From a virus, in the IMG/VR virus record IMGVR_UViG_3300017746_000087, positions 1 to 30,111 of that record: DNA of 30,111 nt. One strand, 5' to 3'. Shown one piece after another: positions 1 through 9,057 of the stretch (within the stretch, counting starts at the first letter, position 1; every line of letters begins with the position of its first letter). A program made the translations under genes and the position numbers. A model generated the notes under the pieces. That model ran no database searches, had not been told where the DNA came from, and saw only the letters and a list, made by a program, of their open reading frames with translations.

Positions 1-2415
1 GTTTTGACCAAAGTTGACTGTATATGTATGAACTACTACAGAACTACCATCCGCAAGTGTTAAGAATAAAGGAAATTGTGCCTCTGTATAAGTGTCTATT
101 GTTCCCTGAGAAACTCCGTTCTTATACATCACAACTGTTCCATCAGAATCAATGGAAATACCAATAACATGATATGTTTGTCCTGCCCATCCAGCACCAT
201 AATTAGTTGAAGTGCCGGAGTCATAAACAGCACCGCCAAAATGATATGATAATCCATTAGTGTTAGTACCTGGATAATGTCCTATACCCCCACCAGCTAC
301 ACCAATTCCAATCATCTCATCTTTGTAATTTCTTGTCTCCCAATACCACTTACCTGAGGTAAATGCCATATTTGCTTGAACAACTTTATCATTAATTGAA
401 GATTGGGCAAATAAGTTTCCATCTGAGTAAGAAACTCCATCAGTATGAAAAGGAAATAGAGGATTCAAAGTAGCAAAGTTATTCTTACAAGTATCATCAG
501 TTGTTCTCCAACTCTCAATACCTACTGGTGTGTAAGGTTTGGGAACATCAAAACCACCTTTGTATTTTGCTACACCTTTGTAAATACGAAGGTCTTGTAT
601 GGAACCAATTATCCTATTTGCAGTTGACCATAGTCCAATATTCAATTTATCTACGGGAGTAAATATTGATTGTGTTCCAAGATCCGTATTAATACCAACA
701 CAAACACCATTAACATATCCCAGTAAGTTACTACCATCTCTCACCATAGCATAATGAACCCATTCATCGGTTGGCAAAGTAAGACCAGAAACGTTTATGG
801 CAATTTGATTGCCGGAAGTACCATTAAAAGACACGTAAAATCTTGGTAAGCCACTACTGTTTTGATAAACTAACCAAGATCTTTCATCATTAGCACTATC
901 CCATATACCTACTCCACCTGATCCAGCAAAACTTGTAGCACTCTGCCAATACTCAACTGTAAAATCTCCAGATCCAAAAGCAAAGTCTGAATTGATTGGT
1001 GTACTTATATAATCTCCAACTGATGCAAGATGTATAGCACTTCCATAATAATTACCAAGTTCATAACCCACACCAGCATTACCATTTGCTGTAAGTGTCT
1101 TATTAGTTCCACTACCTTTGATATCAGCAGAGTATTCTCTTACTGCATTTGCTAATTTGAGAGAAACATTATCAAAATATGCAGTTCCAGTATTTCCTGC
1201 AGAAGTCATCAATCTAATATAAACAGAAGTGTTTGTATCACTGGCAAAGTTAACTGCATAAGTACCACTACCAGAAACATCTAAAGATACTAAAGTTGCA
1301 GAATTGGCAGAATTTCTTACTTGTAATCTAACCCCACCTGCAGTTCCTAAATCAACATCTACCTCTAATGTGTAATTTGTACTTGCAGATACAGAAACTC
1401 CAGAACTAGTTTCTGCACCATCAAAGTCAGTAGAAGCATCTATTGCTAATCTTTGATATAAACTATCCCAAGTTGGAGTAGAATTGTATCCAGTCCAACC
1501 AGTGATATTACTAGTAAAAGTTCCATTAGTAAATAATTCTGTATTGGTATTTTCTAATGCAATACCAGGAACAGCAAGAACTAAGTTAGCAGCATAAGAG
1601 TCACTTCTCAACTGACTAACATAAGCATCAGAAGTTGTAGGAGCACCATTGCGTGGTTGTGGTAAGTCTTCACCTTTCAGTGTAATAATACTATTAGGGT
1701 CACAATGGAAGTCAGCACCAGAATTAGAACTATCATTCATAGGAAGATAGAATCCATTGACTCCAAATCCACCACTATTATTGATTACATTCTTGATGAC
1801 TGATGGTGATTTAGGAACCCATTGTCCTGGTCTGAAATCAGTTGCTTCTGTAGTTCCAGAAGACATATAACCGTCTCCATCTTTATAGAAACCAAACACA
1901 TCTGGTTCAAGTGCTTGACCGTCTACGTAGAAGTAATCAAATAGTTGTGATTTAGTTGAGGTAGAAAGAGTTGAACTGTTATTGGGTCTTTGAGCTCCAA
2001 TTAAAGACCTGACTAATGTCGATACCGAAGTGTTATAATTTACATCATAATCTACTAAAGTAGACGAGTCAAAATTTGTAATCAAAGCACCATTTAAATA
2101 TAATTTACATCTACTTTTTTCATCACCAAGAGTTGTATTGACCGCAACCATAACATGATACCATCCACCATTATCTCGCTGCAATCTATCACTATCATTT
2201 ATTAGTTCACTAGTACCACTATTTTGATCTATTAGTCTTATTGCATTATCTGATCGTAGCTGTATGCCAAATTGTTGAGAACCATCAGAGTCAGCTCTTT
2301 GTTGAAAAAGATAATCAGTTTCGGTACTACTATTTTTCTTTACCCATAATGCAAAAGTAAATACCTTACGATTACCAGTGCTGGTAGGAGTTCTCTTTAA
2401 AAGTTCGTTTGCCAT
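1..2415 (-). CDS. Lectin-like virion protein, LamG-CBM-LamG-SPRY (3' end outside window)
   Basis: The reading frame is open from ATG at 2415 to the left edge (805 codons, no stop), so the C-terminus is missing. Read directly: a first concanavalin/LamG-like domain at about residues 19-250 (FTFALWV..., WYHVMVAVN, LYLNGA, GFYLPM); a carbohydrate-binding-module-like jelly roll at about 288-420 (ELFTNGTFTSNITGW ... AYFDNVSLK); a second LamG at about 475-600 (DFTVEYWQ, WVHYAMVRDG, GYVNGV); and a SPRY-like domain from about 685 to the edge (GKWYWETRNY, IGIGVAG, YHVIGISID, VVMYKNG, and NFGQ at the edge). These folds bind glycans or proteins, so a host-surface adhesin or virion decoration role is inferred. 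It starts 10 nt after the stop of the gene at 2426-3223, with GAGGTAAGG as ribosome binding site, so it is probably co-transcribed and translationally coupled from the late promoter at 3241. Confidence 0.85.
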   Translation of the reverse strand, partial: MANELLKRTPTSTGNRKVFTFALWVKKNSSTETDYLFQQRADSDGSQQFGIQLRSDNAIRLIDQNSGTSELINDSDRLQRDNGGWYHVMVAVNTTLGDEKSRCKLYLNGALITNFDSSTLVDYDVNYNTSVSTLVRSLIGAQRPNNSSTLSTSTKSQLFDYFYVDGQALEPDVFGFYKDGDGYMSSGTTEATDFRPGQWVPKSPSVIKNVINNSGGFGVNGFYLPMNDSSNSGADFHCDPNSIITLKGEDLPQPRNGAPTTSDAYVSQLRSDSYAANLVLAVPGIALENTNTELFTNGTFTSNITGWTGYNSTPTWDSLYQRLAIDASTDFDGAETSSGVSVSASTNYTLEVDVDLGTAGGVRLQVRNSANSATLVSLDVSGSGTYAVNFASDTNTSVYIRLMTSAGNTGTAYFDNVSLKLANAVREYSADIKGSGTNKTLTANGNAGVGYELGNYYGSAIHLASVGDYISTPINSDFAFGSGDFTVEYWQSATSFAGSGGVGIWDSANDERSWLVYQNSSGLPRFYVSFNGTSGNQIAINVSGLTLPTDEWVHYAMVRDGSNLLGYVNGVCVGINTDLGTQSIFTPVDKLNIGLWSTANRIIGSIQDLRIYKGVAKYKGGFDVPKPYTPVGIESWRTTDDTCKNNFATLNPLFPFHTDGVSYSDGNLFAQSSINDKVVQANMAFTSGKWYWETRNYKDEMIGIGVAGGGIGHYPGTNTNGLSYHFGGAVYDSGTSTNYGAGWAGQTYHVIGISIDSDGTVVMYKNGVSQGTIDTYTEAQFPLFLTLADGSSVVVHTYTVNFGQN

Positions 2416-2425
2416 TATCCTTACC

Positions 2426-3223
2426 TCAACCTAAGATAGTAGAACCTGATGGGAAATAATCAGAGATTATCTCCACCCAATTTGTGCCATTATAGACTTC
2501 TAACGCAGAACTAGTAGAGTTCCACCTAATGTATCCACCATATGCTGTTGATGGTCTCTGAGCAGTAGTACCAACAGGTAGAGCAACTGCATCAGTCCTT
2601 TTCGATATATCTAATGATACTGCTGGAGAGGTAAGAGTCCCAATACCAAGATTACCCTTCTCTGGGGAAACATGTGTATCACCACTGTTCAAATCAATGA
2701 ACATTGCAGGATATTCACCTGTTTCACCTTCAGATCTACCTTTTACAGTAAAACAAGAAAAATCTCCAGTTGAAGGAGAACCGCCTGAAGGTCGGGTATC
2801 AATTCTATATAAACCACCAACTCTGCTAGTGCTAATTCCACTTATTTGGGTAATATTATTTCCAATTGTGAAAATTTTACCATCTAATTCCGTAAATATA
2901 GCAGAACCAGTGGTTGATCCTACTGCAGTGAGTACCACTCCACCATCAGTACTAACCGGATAAAAACCACCTGAAATATCACCAATTTCTATATTAACAT
3001 CGGTATTTCCTAGTGAAATATTACTAGAGGTGATGGTGGTGATACCAACTAAAGAAGAACCAACACTAATACGCTCACTAATATCTAAATTAGTGAATGA
3101 ATAAGTATCGGTCGATGTTATAGTTTCTGCACTGATACTGGTAGCAGAAACCACACCAACATTCAAGTCTGTTGGTGGCCCAACTGCGGTGGTAAAACCA
3201 GCTAAATTACTTGCCCTTGACAT
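2426..3223 (-). CDS. Tail-fibre/structural protein, 265 aa
   Basis: Its N-terminus MSRASNLAGF is nearly the same as that of the 449-aa gene at 6428-7777 (MSRARNLAGF), which suggests a shared virion-attachment segment. The middle is made of the V-G-V-x-S-A-T and GITTITSS beta repeats common in marine phage fibres, and LGIGTLTSPAVSLDIS is a diverged VGIGT-x-P module. The C-terminus (AQRPSTAYGGYIRWNSTSSALEV.. then YNGTNWVEI) is a short beta hairpin motif often seen at the ends of phage fibre segments. A late promoter (TATAAATA, 3241-3248) lies just upstream and no clear Shine-Dalgarno is present. The lectin-like gene follows after 10 nt and probably shares its transcript. A structural role is inferred from composition and context. 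Confidence 0.85.
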   Translation of the reverse strand: MSRASNLAGFTTAVGPPTDLNVGVVSATSISAETITSTDTYSFTNLDISERISVGSSLVGITTITSSNISLGNTDVNIEIGDISGGFYPVSTDGGVVLTAVGSTTGSAIFTELDGKIFTIGNNITQISGISTSRVGGLYRIDTRPSGGSPSTGDFSCFTVKGRSEGETGEYPAMFIDLNSGDTHVSPEKGNLGIGTLTSPAVSLDISKRTDAVALPVGTTAQRPSTAYGGYIRWNSTSSALEVYNGTNWVEIISDYFPSGSTILG

Positions 3224-3240
3224 ATCGGTGTATTTTTAGT

Positions 3241-3248
3241 TATTTATA
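3241..3248 (-). promoter_or_regulatory. T4-type late promoter (TATAAATA)
   Basis: This is an exact T4 late-promoter octamer on the minus strand, 17 nt before the ATG at 3223. It is followed by ACTAAAAATA, close to the leader shared by the other fibre genes here. It would drive 2426-3223 and, by coupling, the lectin-like gene. Confidence 0.8.
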
Positions 3249-3272
3249 GTTCAGGTATTAAGTGGTTTGGGA

Positions 3273-3305
3273 TTATTCTTCGAACAAAATAGATTTAGTG
3301 GCCAT
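3273..3305 (-). pseudogene. Mini-ORF, possible remnant of a deleted structural gene start
   Basis: A 10-residue ORF (MATKSILFEE) lies in the 100-nt gap between the 362-aa and 265-aa genes. An AATAAATT sequence, one base off the late-promoter variant used here, sits just upstream on the same strand. It could be what is left of a promoter plus gene start after deletion or module exchange. It could also be chance, because a 10-codon ORF carries little weight. Confidence 0.2.
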
Positions 3306-3323
3306 TACGGGCTTAATTTATTA

Positions 3324-4412
3324 TTAAACAAAATATGTTATTTGTGCATTGTAATTCCTTGCAGTTACAAAAATTGCATTGTCTCCATTAACAACACCAT
3401 CCATAGAATTAATGGCAACGTTAGCATTACCAGCAGTAACTTGGGCAACAAAGATGTCACCATAAGCAGTTGATTCTCTACATACACCAGCATGATGAAA
3501 TGCACTACTACTGTTAAATGGAAGACCATTAAATGCAGCACTGGCATTGTTTGAACCAATTGCACTAAATTTAACTTGAAAATGAACAGAAACTAAATTA
3601 CCTATTTTTGTGTAATACCCACTAGTAGTTGATAAAGTATATCCTGATGATGTGATATTTGGAGTCCAAGTACCTTCTTCATAATCATCTAGAAGTTCAG
3701 AGGTCATTCCTGATGCATCACCAGTGGCAGAGAAGTCAACACCACCACCATCTGGAAGTTTTATAACTCCAGACCTAGTAAATCTTACGCATTCAGAGCC
3801 ACCAGTTCCATCATCTTGTCTGGTTCTAAACACCATCTCTGCATTATTGGAAGGATTACCCCCAACAATAATTTCCCATGTCCTTGCATTTGCGTTAGAA
3901 TTATTAGCATCTATTCTAATTGCACAATCACTATTTTGTGAAATTTGAAGGGCTTTAGTTGGATTATCAGTTCCGACACCAACATTACCTTGTTTTAAAA
4001 CTAGATTATTAGTATAATATGTACCTGCATATCTAGTAAAAAATTCAAGAGTATTATTGGTAGTATTTAATCGCATACTACCATTATATGCTGTGTTTGT
4101 AGACGATACTCTAATATTAGGGTCACTAGATCCAACTGCTTTTATTGATCCAACTACTGTTAGTTCTTCATCTGGATTATCAGTTCCGATGCCAACCAGA
4201 CCAGTAGAAGTTATACGAAGTCTCTCAACATCATTAGTACCTAGTGCTAATGTATTAGTAGCTGGACTACTAATAGAAGTACCAGAACCAACATTCAATG
4301 CACCAGATACGGTACTCACACCTGCTAGAATGGTACCCCCACCAATAGTCGTCTGAATTGACGGAGTAGAAGCATCTAAATGCTCAATATTATTAGTCTT
4401 GAGGGTACTCAT
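3324..4412 (-). CDS. Tail-fibre protein with DYEEGTWTP head, 362 aa
   Basis: The N-terminal part contains IEHLDASTPSIQTTIGGGT and beta repeats. Two VGIGT-type modules follow (RLRITSTGLVGIGTDNPDEE at about 67-86, and VGVGTDNPTKALQIS), as found in many phage fibre shafts. From about residue 242 comes the LLDDYEEGTWTP motif with a following G-YYTKIGNLV segment, known as a C-terminal head in phage fibres. The 395-aa gene at 7854-9041 carries a related head. Its own late promoter lies 18 nt upstream and there is no clear Shine-Dalgarno. It is inferred to be a fibre or receptor-binding protein; the receptor is unknown. Confidence 0.87.
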   Translation of the reverse strand: MSTLKTNNIEHLDASTPSIQTTIGGGTILAGVSTVSGALNVGSGTSISSPATNTLALGTNDVERLRITSTGLVGIGTDNPDEELTVVGSIKAVGSSDPNIRVSSTNTAYNGSMRLNTTNNTLEFFTRYAGTYYTNNLVLKQGNVGVGTDNPTKALQISQNSDCAIRIDANNSNANARTWEIIVGGNPSNNAEMVFRTRQDDGTGGSECVRFTRSGVIKLPDGGGVDFSATGDASGMTSELLDDYEEGTWTPNITSSGYTLSTTSGYYTKIGNLVSVHFQVKFSAIGSNNASAAFNGLPFNSSSAFHHAGVCRESTAYGDIFVAQVTAGNANVAINSMDGVVNGDNAIFVTARNYNAQITYFV

Positions 4413-4430
4413 GTCTATCTACTTTTTAGG

Positions 4431-4438
4431 TATTTATT
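4431..4438 (-). promoter_or_regulatory. Late promoter variant (AATAAATA) with shared leader
   Basis: AATAAATA is followed by CCTAAAAAGTA, nearly identical to the promoter-leader block found before several other fibre genes here. It precedes the ATG at 4412. Confidence 0.7.
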
Positions 4439-4442
4439 GAAC

Positions 4443-4730
4443 TTATACGGCTGGTTTGTTTGCAATCAGATATGCTTTGTAAGCATCCTTGACTCCTTGT
4501 GTCCATGCAGCATTACAAATTGCTTGAACATCTGCATCTTCACCACTGATATCTGTGTCAACAAAGTTGTCACTATCATCAATAGTACCACATGACAGTG
4601 CATGTCTGTGGAAAGAACGTGCAACTTCTACACCATCCTTCTCGATAACTTCTGCTCTACGTACTTGTACAGCTTTATATGTTCCAACGACTTCAATCTT
4701 GTCGTTTTCAAATCTTTCAGTAAGTGCCAT
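4443..4730 (-). CDS. Conserved-looking small protein, 95 aa, function unknown
   Basis: This is a soluble, charged protein (MALTERFENDKIEVVG, VQVRRAEVIEKDGVEVARSF, HRHALSCG, then an acidic DDSDNFVDTDISGEDADVQ stretch). From memory, proteins of this pattern occur beside fibre genes in marine T4-like phages, but I cannot name a function. It has a strong ribosome binding site (GGAGG, 4740-4744) and its own late promoter at 4769-4776, unlike most fibre genes here, which lack a Shine-Dalgarno. It lies between an S74 fibre gene (upstream) and the DYEEGT fibre gene (downstream). A fibre assembly factor or minor virion protein is possible by context only. Confidence 0.85.
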   Translation of the reverse strand: MALTERFENDKIEVVGTYKAVQVRRAEVIEKDGVEVARSFHRHALSCGTIDDSDNFVDTDISGEDADVQAICNAAWTQGVKDAYKAYLIANKPAV

Positions 4731-4739
4731 TAGGAAAAT

Positions 4740-4744
4740 CCTCC
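4740..4744 (-). promoter_or_regulatory. Strong ribosome binding site GGAGG
   Basis: GGAGG lies 9 nt before the ATG of the 95-aa gene. It is one of the few strong Shine-Dalgarno sequences directly behind a late promoter in this window, suggesting higher translation of this small protein. Confidence 0.7.
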
Positions 4745-4768
4745 GAATTAAACAGGTTTAGGCGTAAG

Positions 4769-4776
4769 TATTTATT
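4769..4776 (-). promoter_or_regulatory. Late promoter variant (AATAAATA)
   Basis: AATAAATA begins one base after the TGA stop (4778-4780) of the S74 fibre gene and about 38 nt before the 95-aa gene. Its leader differs from the common ACTAAAAAGTA block. Confidence 0.7.
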
Positions 4777-4777
4777 A

Positions 4778-6403
4778 TCAACCTTCAAGTGCAGACAATC
4801 GTGCCTCAAGGGAGGTGTTTTGTGTTTCAAGGGTTTCGATCTTTGAAAATGCATCCTTCAATGCCTCAACCAAAACAGGAATAATCCCCGTCTTCTCTAT
4901 GGATTTAGACCACTCAGATTGCGTATCATCTTTATATGCATCACTATAATCATCAACAATTTCTCCTTGCCCATAACCTTGTACAGTTGCTGCAGTCGAA
5001 ACTCGATTAATACCCATGGTTTGATGAACAAGATTTGGTATTACAGTTTCTACCTCTTGAGCAATAAATCCATACTTTGTATCAGTCCCCATTTTTGCTT
5101 CTTCTTTCCAGGTAAAAGTCCTTCCCTGAAGTCCCTTAATAATAGTTACTGCATCACTTGCACTAATATCTTGTATATTTTCTTTTAATCTACCATCAGA
5201 AATATCAGCACTAGAACTACCGGTAAAGTTTCCAGTAGAAGCATTAATGGTCAAGCGAACAGTATCGTTGCCAGCGGTAAAATATAGATCACCGGTACTA
5301 CCGTTGTGAATAATTCTTTGACCAATTCTCATCCCCCGGTTTTCCCAGTTCATAAACTGAGAAGTAGCATTATGACTTCTTATAATGAGACTAGCGTTAG
5401 ATCCCGAGTTAGTAACTGCTTGAGTATTTTCAATTTTTAGATAACCAGTGGAATCATTTTGAGTGAATGCACCTTGAACATGAAGCTTTGTATCAATATT
5501 TCCGAGAGTTCCCAGACCCATGTTGCCATTCTCATTGATTCGCAGCCGCTCGGCTGCAGCCCCTGTTGATGCTGACGTATAGAAAGTCATCAGTGATGAA
5601 CCATATGTCGCCGTTAATCGACACTCCCTATCAGTTTCGCCAAGCGTTACACGTAATCCACCATAATGGCTTGCAACTTGATTATTAAGATCAAATATAT
5701 TTTTTCCACCCACCCTTTCACTTTTGACCATTAAAGGCATGGTAGGACCTACCTCTCCAATCCCTATATTGCCCGAGTCGTCGATGCGCATCCGCTCGCT
5801 ATTTGCTGTAGAAAATGACATAAAGCCACTTTCTCTTAAATACAGCAACGTATTTAAACCGTTTTGAATAATGTTAAAACCGTTAGACGCACCATTGCTG
5901 CCAGTAGTGCTGTTAGTTAGTCCTAAGTGAGTTACTGTTGCTCCTGACGAATGGATTTCTAGCGAATTTCTGCCAGTGCCAAAGTTGGAAGGCGCTACTC
6001 CAAGCGCAACCCTGCCCGAGCTGTCGAGGCGCATTCTTTCTGCATTATTCCCATTATCAAAAAATATAAGAGCATTAGAGCCATTGTTATGATAAAGACT
6101 ATACTTATTAGTTCCCTGAGTTGCCCAACGAACTGCAGAATCTCCATTACTATCAACCTTTATTGCACCACCTGAACCATAAACATGTAGAGTCTCACTT
6201 GGAGCTGTAGTTCCAATACCAACATCACCAGTACTATCTTCAATCATTGAAGAGTAAGTTACAATCCCAGCGGTTCCACTGTTCTTATAGAACTGATTAG
6301 CAGCACCATTATTACCTGGCAGGGTAATAGTATTATCACCTGCGACTGCTGGTGCATTGATATCAATCGCACCAGATGTAGTTCCTCTTAAACTCAGACC
6401 CAT
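4778..6403 (-). CDS. Tail fibre with C-terminal Peptidase_S74 chaperone, 541 aa
   Basis: The shaft contains several VGIGT modules (DVGIGTTAPSETLHVYG, ERMRLDSSGRVALG, ERMRIDDSGNIGIG, ERLRINENGNMGLG). The last 140 residues are an intramolecular chaperone of the endosialidase/S74 type: SDGRLKENI at 402-410 supplies the Ser402...Lys407 dyad, followed by FTWKEEA, YGFIAQEVETVIP and a C-terminal coiled coil (IETLETQNTSLEARLSALEG). In this family the chaperone trimerises the fibre and then cuts itself off before the serine, so a mature fibre of about 401 residues is predicted. Its promoter at 6422 overlaps the stop of the upstream gene. The 533-aa gene at 9384-10985 has a diverged second copy of this domain. 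Confidence 0.93.
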   Translation of the reverse strand: MGLSLRGTTSGAIDINAPAVAGDNTITLPGNNGAANQFYKNSGTAGIVTYSSMIEDSTGDVGIGTTAPSETLHVYGSGGAIKVDSNGDSAVRWATQGTNKYSLYHNNGSNALIFFDNGNNAERMRLDSSGRVALGVAPSNFGTGRNSLEIHSSGATVTHLGLTNSTTGSNGASNGFNIIQNGLNTLLYLRESGFMSFSTANSERMRIDDSGNIGIGEVGPTMPLMVKSERVGGKNIFDLNNQVASHYGGLRVTLGETDRECRLTATYGSSLMTFYTSASTGAAAERLRINENGNMGLGTLGNIDTKLHVQGAFTQNDSTGYLKIENTQAVTNSGSNASLIIRSHNATSQFMNWENRGMRIGQRIIHNGSTGDLYFTAGNDTVRLTINASTGNFTGSSSADISDGRLKENIQDISASDAVTIIKGLQGRTFTWKEEAKMGTDTKYGFIAQEVETVIPNLVHQTMGINRVSTAATVQGYGQGEIVDDYSDAYKDDTQSEWSKSIEKTGIIPVLVEALKDAFSKIETLETQNTSLEARLSALEG

Positions 6404-6421
6404 GGTTTTATACTTTTTAGT

Positions 6422-6429
6422 TATTTATC
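6422..6429 (-). promoter_or_regulatory. Late promoter variant (GATAAATA) overlapping a stop codon
   Basis: TGATAAATA joins the TGA stop of the 449-aa gene (6428-6430) to the promoter of the 541-aa gene. It is followed by the shared ACTAAAAAGTA leader. Confidence 0.7.
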
Positions 6430-7777
6430 AGGCAGTAGATGAAGCCGTTAATATATGCTGTGAAGTAGGTACAGCATTCTGTACAATGACCTCATAGAAG
6501 AATGCTACTCCACTATCACCAGTTGGGTTAGTAATATCAATACTATATCCAAAACCACCTGAATTATTGAATGCGTAACTGGAAGTTGAATATGTGTATG
6601 CAAATGGTGTAGTTACTGATGCACTATCAGATGATGTACCACTACTATTTGTAAAGACCCTACACATAAACTGTGCTGCTACATGATTACTACCTGTATT
6701 AGATGCTGTCCAAGAACCAGTAGCATTAATCGTAATCATTGCAGAAGTTCTATCAGTTCCAGTGAAAGTAAATCTAGTCAATTGACCAGAGTCTAATGTA
6801 TCACTTACATAATACTTTCTAATTGTGCCGTTTGCAATGTTCTCGTAGTTATATACTGTATTTGCTGATGGACTACTGTCACCCAACAATAGAGTATTAC
6901 CAACACCTACTTGAATCTGACCACCAGAAGTTATACGAAGTCTTTCTGTATTGGTAGTTTTAAAACTAATGGGTCCAGCATTTACATTATTTAAGACTAA
7001 ATCGTTGCCACTTATACCATAATATATTTCAGCATCAGTAGTCCCATCTAAAGCAGAATATCTTATCGATGGATACGAACTACCTCTTAAAGCAATATTT
7101 GGACTACCAGAATCTACAATGTCTAATTTAACTGTAGGATTATCAGTTCCAATACCTAAACCAGTGCTTGTAACTCTTAATTGTTCAGACCCACTATTAG
7201 TAAATGCTAACTCACCAGCAGAAGGGAAGAATACTCCAGTGGTTGTATCAACACCAACTATACCAGGAGTTCCTTCAGTTCCATAACCAACTGATACTGC
7301 TGTACCAACAGGTACTGCAAGACCATAAGGTACATAAGCAGCACCAGTTCCTTTCTTATTTGTATAATTATCTGCTCTGACTTTGCTATTACCACCCGAA
7401 AGAATACCGGGCATATCAACATATGTACCAATACCTAAAATATCAGGAATAAAAGTATCACCATCACCAACAATCAAGTCAGCGTCACCTTGCATTACAA
7501 TATCAGTGTATTGTGTATATGCAGCTGATGCAGATTCTGGTGGGTCTACAGTAATCGTAGATGCAATCGAAAGATTAGCATTCGTATAATATATCTTATT
7601 CAGTGGACTAGAAAGATCTTCTGCCAGAGCAGTACCAAGACCACCTGGAGTTCCAGTCAACTCGGAACCATCACCACGGTATGAGATTGCCGTTAAATAT
7701 CCTACTCGAATATTAACTGGATTTTCTACATTAGTGACGGCAGAACCAAAACCTGCAAGATTACGAGCTCTTGACAT
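6428..7777 (-). CDS. Tail-fibre/structural protein, 449 aa
   Basis: The N-terminus MSRARNLAGFGSAV is shared with the 265-aa gene at 2426-3223. It carries a GDGSELTG module (35-42), found as a variant in at least three other proteins of this window, and a shaft segment LRVTSTGLGIGTDNPTVKL followed by ERLRITSGGQIQVG. The last roughly 110 residues (TRFTFTGTDRTSAMITINATG ... FGYSIDITNPTGDSG) form a beta-rich head that I cannot classify. It has its own late promoter at 7795. A fibre or receptor-binding role is inferred. Confidence 0.87.
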   Translation of the reverse strand: MSRARNLAGFGSAVTNVENPVNIRVGYLTAISYRGDGSELTGTPGGLGTALAEDLSSPLNKIYYTNANLSIASTITVDPPESASAAYTQYTDIVMQGDADLIVGDGDTFIPDILGIGTYVDMPGILSGGNSKVRADNYTNKKGTGAAYVPYGLAVPVGTAVSVGYGTEGTPGIVGVDTTTGVFFPSAGELAFTNSGSEQLRVTSTGLGIGTDNPTVKLDIVDSGSPNIALRGSSYPSIRYSALDGTTDAEIYYGISGNDLVLNNVNAGPISFKTTNTERLRITSGGQIQVGVGNTLLLGDSSPSANTVYNYENIANGTIRKYYVSDTLDSGQLTRFTFTGTDRTSAMITINATGSWTASNTGSNHVAAQFMCRVFTNSSGTSSDSASVTTPFAYTYSTSSYAFNNSGGFGYSIDITNPTGDSGVAFFYEVIVQNAVPTSQHILTASSTA

Positions 7778-7794
7778 TTTATCTACTTTTTAGT

Positions 7795-7802
7795 TATTTA
7801 TC
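7795..7802 (-). promoter_or_regulatory. Late promoter variant (GATAAATA) with shared leader
   Basis: GATAAATA is followed by ACTAAAAAGTAGATAAA and then the ATG at 7777. The leader has no Shine-Dalgarno. Confidence 0.7.
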
Positions 7803-7822
7803 AGGATCCTTTAAGTTAAGAA

Positions 7823-7838
7823 ACTACCGACTGGTAGT
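7823..7838 (-). terminator. Weak hairpin, possible terminator
   Basis: ACTACC and GGTAGT form a 6-bp stem with a 4-nt loop, followed on the minus strand by TTTCTT. It lies between the stop of the 395-aa gene and the next late promoter. The stem is short and the T tract is broken, so this is a candidate only. Confidence 0.3.
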
Positions 7839-7853
7839 GATAGGTTTAAATAG

Positions 7854-9041
7854 TTAAGAGTCAGTAAAATAATGACCACCGAAAGTGAGCACAAGGTGTG
7901 TTTGAGAATTTGTTGTTATATTGTTTTCGTCAATAACGTAATCACCTGTACTGTCATTAGAGTATAGATATACTCCAGCACTGTTTGCCACAAAGCCAAC
8001 AGAGAGTCCATAAGTAGTCTCTGCTCCCGCCATTGATCTTGTATGAAATACTGGTAACGCACCATTATGATTTGGAACAAAAGGTAATGTTGCTTTAGTA
8101 GTATTATCTGAGGTTTTTACTATAGCTACTGCGGCACCGCTGGCAGATCCTGTGTTTGCAGTGTATATATAGCCACTAATGTAAACACAACGCCCTATCT
8201 TTGTATATTGAATTTCTGTAGTACTATTATTGGAGCCATCAGTAGATCCAGTTTTTGCAAGTCTCCAATCAGTGATAGTACCTTCTTCATAATCATCAAG
8301 AGCATTTGCAGTAGCGGTGTCACCATTGAAAGCAATACCACCACCAGAAAGGAGACGAAGTTCTTCTGTTGCAGAAGCATTACCTCCATTGGTGTAGAAA
8401 ATCAAGTCGCCAGTATTGGCTGCTGTTCTTTGGACACCTAATTGCACTAAATCTTCATCTGCATCATGATCCGTATAAGATATAAACCCATAATCATTGT
8501 TTGACCGCATACTTATGTTAAGGCCAAATGCTCCAGTTGAAGATGATATAAGTTGGAGGGGAGCAGAAGCAGATTTAGTACCAACAGATGTTTGATTTAT
8601 AAGTACTTGTCCACCTGAAGTTATAGTAAGTTTATCTCCACCTATAAGATTATTGACATCAGGAATTCCATATCCAAAATCAAGTTCTCCATCATTTCTA
8701 ACAGAAATTCCCCAATAATTAGTTGTCGAGTCATTCTTATTCTGCATTAGCAGATGACTGAATCTATTAACTCGAAATCTTCCCTCACTTTGATTAAGAT
8801 CTAAACCATTTAGTGGATTAGTAGTTCCGATACCAACCGATCCACCAGTAACATGAATGCCACCCTGGGCGGTGATGATACCAACTGAATCTATATTAGT
8901 TACATCTTCATACGACAAAGTACCGCCAATGGATACATTACCACTGAAAGTTGATACACCAGTGACTGTCAGTCCTCTAGGACAGTCTGGAGCACCATTG
9001 TCAAAGTGATTGACGATTTCATTGACTTGTATTTTTGACAT
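7854..9041 (-). CDS. Tail-fibre protein with DYEEGT head, 395 aa
   Basis: The N-terminus MSKIQVNEIVNHFDNGAPDC has the form phage fibres often use for virion anchoring. Next come GLTVTGVSTFSGNVSIGGTL, SYEDVTNIDSVGIITA (nearly the same block as in the 558-aa protein at 12292-13968) and VGIGTTNPLNGLDL. From about residue 248, LDDYEEGT followed by QYTKIGRCVYISGYI marks a head of the same type as in the 362-aa gene, but the rest of the head has diverged. It has its own late promoter at 9058. It is probably a receptor-binding fibre; the receptor is unknown. Confidence 0.88.
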   Translation of the reverse strand: MSKIQVNEIVNHFDNGAPDCPRGLTVTGVSTFSGNVSIGGTLSYEDVTNIDSVGIITAQGGIHVTGGSVGIGTTNPLNGLDLNQSEGRFRVNRFSHLLMQNKNDSTTNYWGISVRNDGELDFGYGIPDVNNLIGGDKLTITSGGQVLINQTSVGTKSASAPLQLISSSTGAFGLNISMRSNNDYGFISYTDHDADEDLVQLGVQRTAANTGDLIFYTNGGNASATEELRLLSGGGIAFNGDTATANALDDYEEGTITDWRLAKTGSTDGSNNSTTEIQYTKIGRCVYISGYIYTANTGSASGAAVAIVKTSDNTTKATLPFVPNHNGALPVFHTRSMAGAETTYGLSVGFVANSAGVYLYSNDSTGDYVIDENNITTNSQTHLVLTFGGHYFTDS

Positions 9042-9057
9042 CTCAATACTTTTTAGT

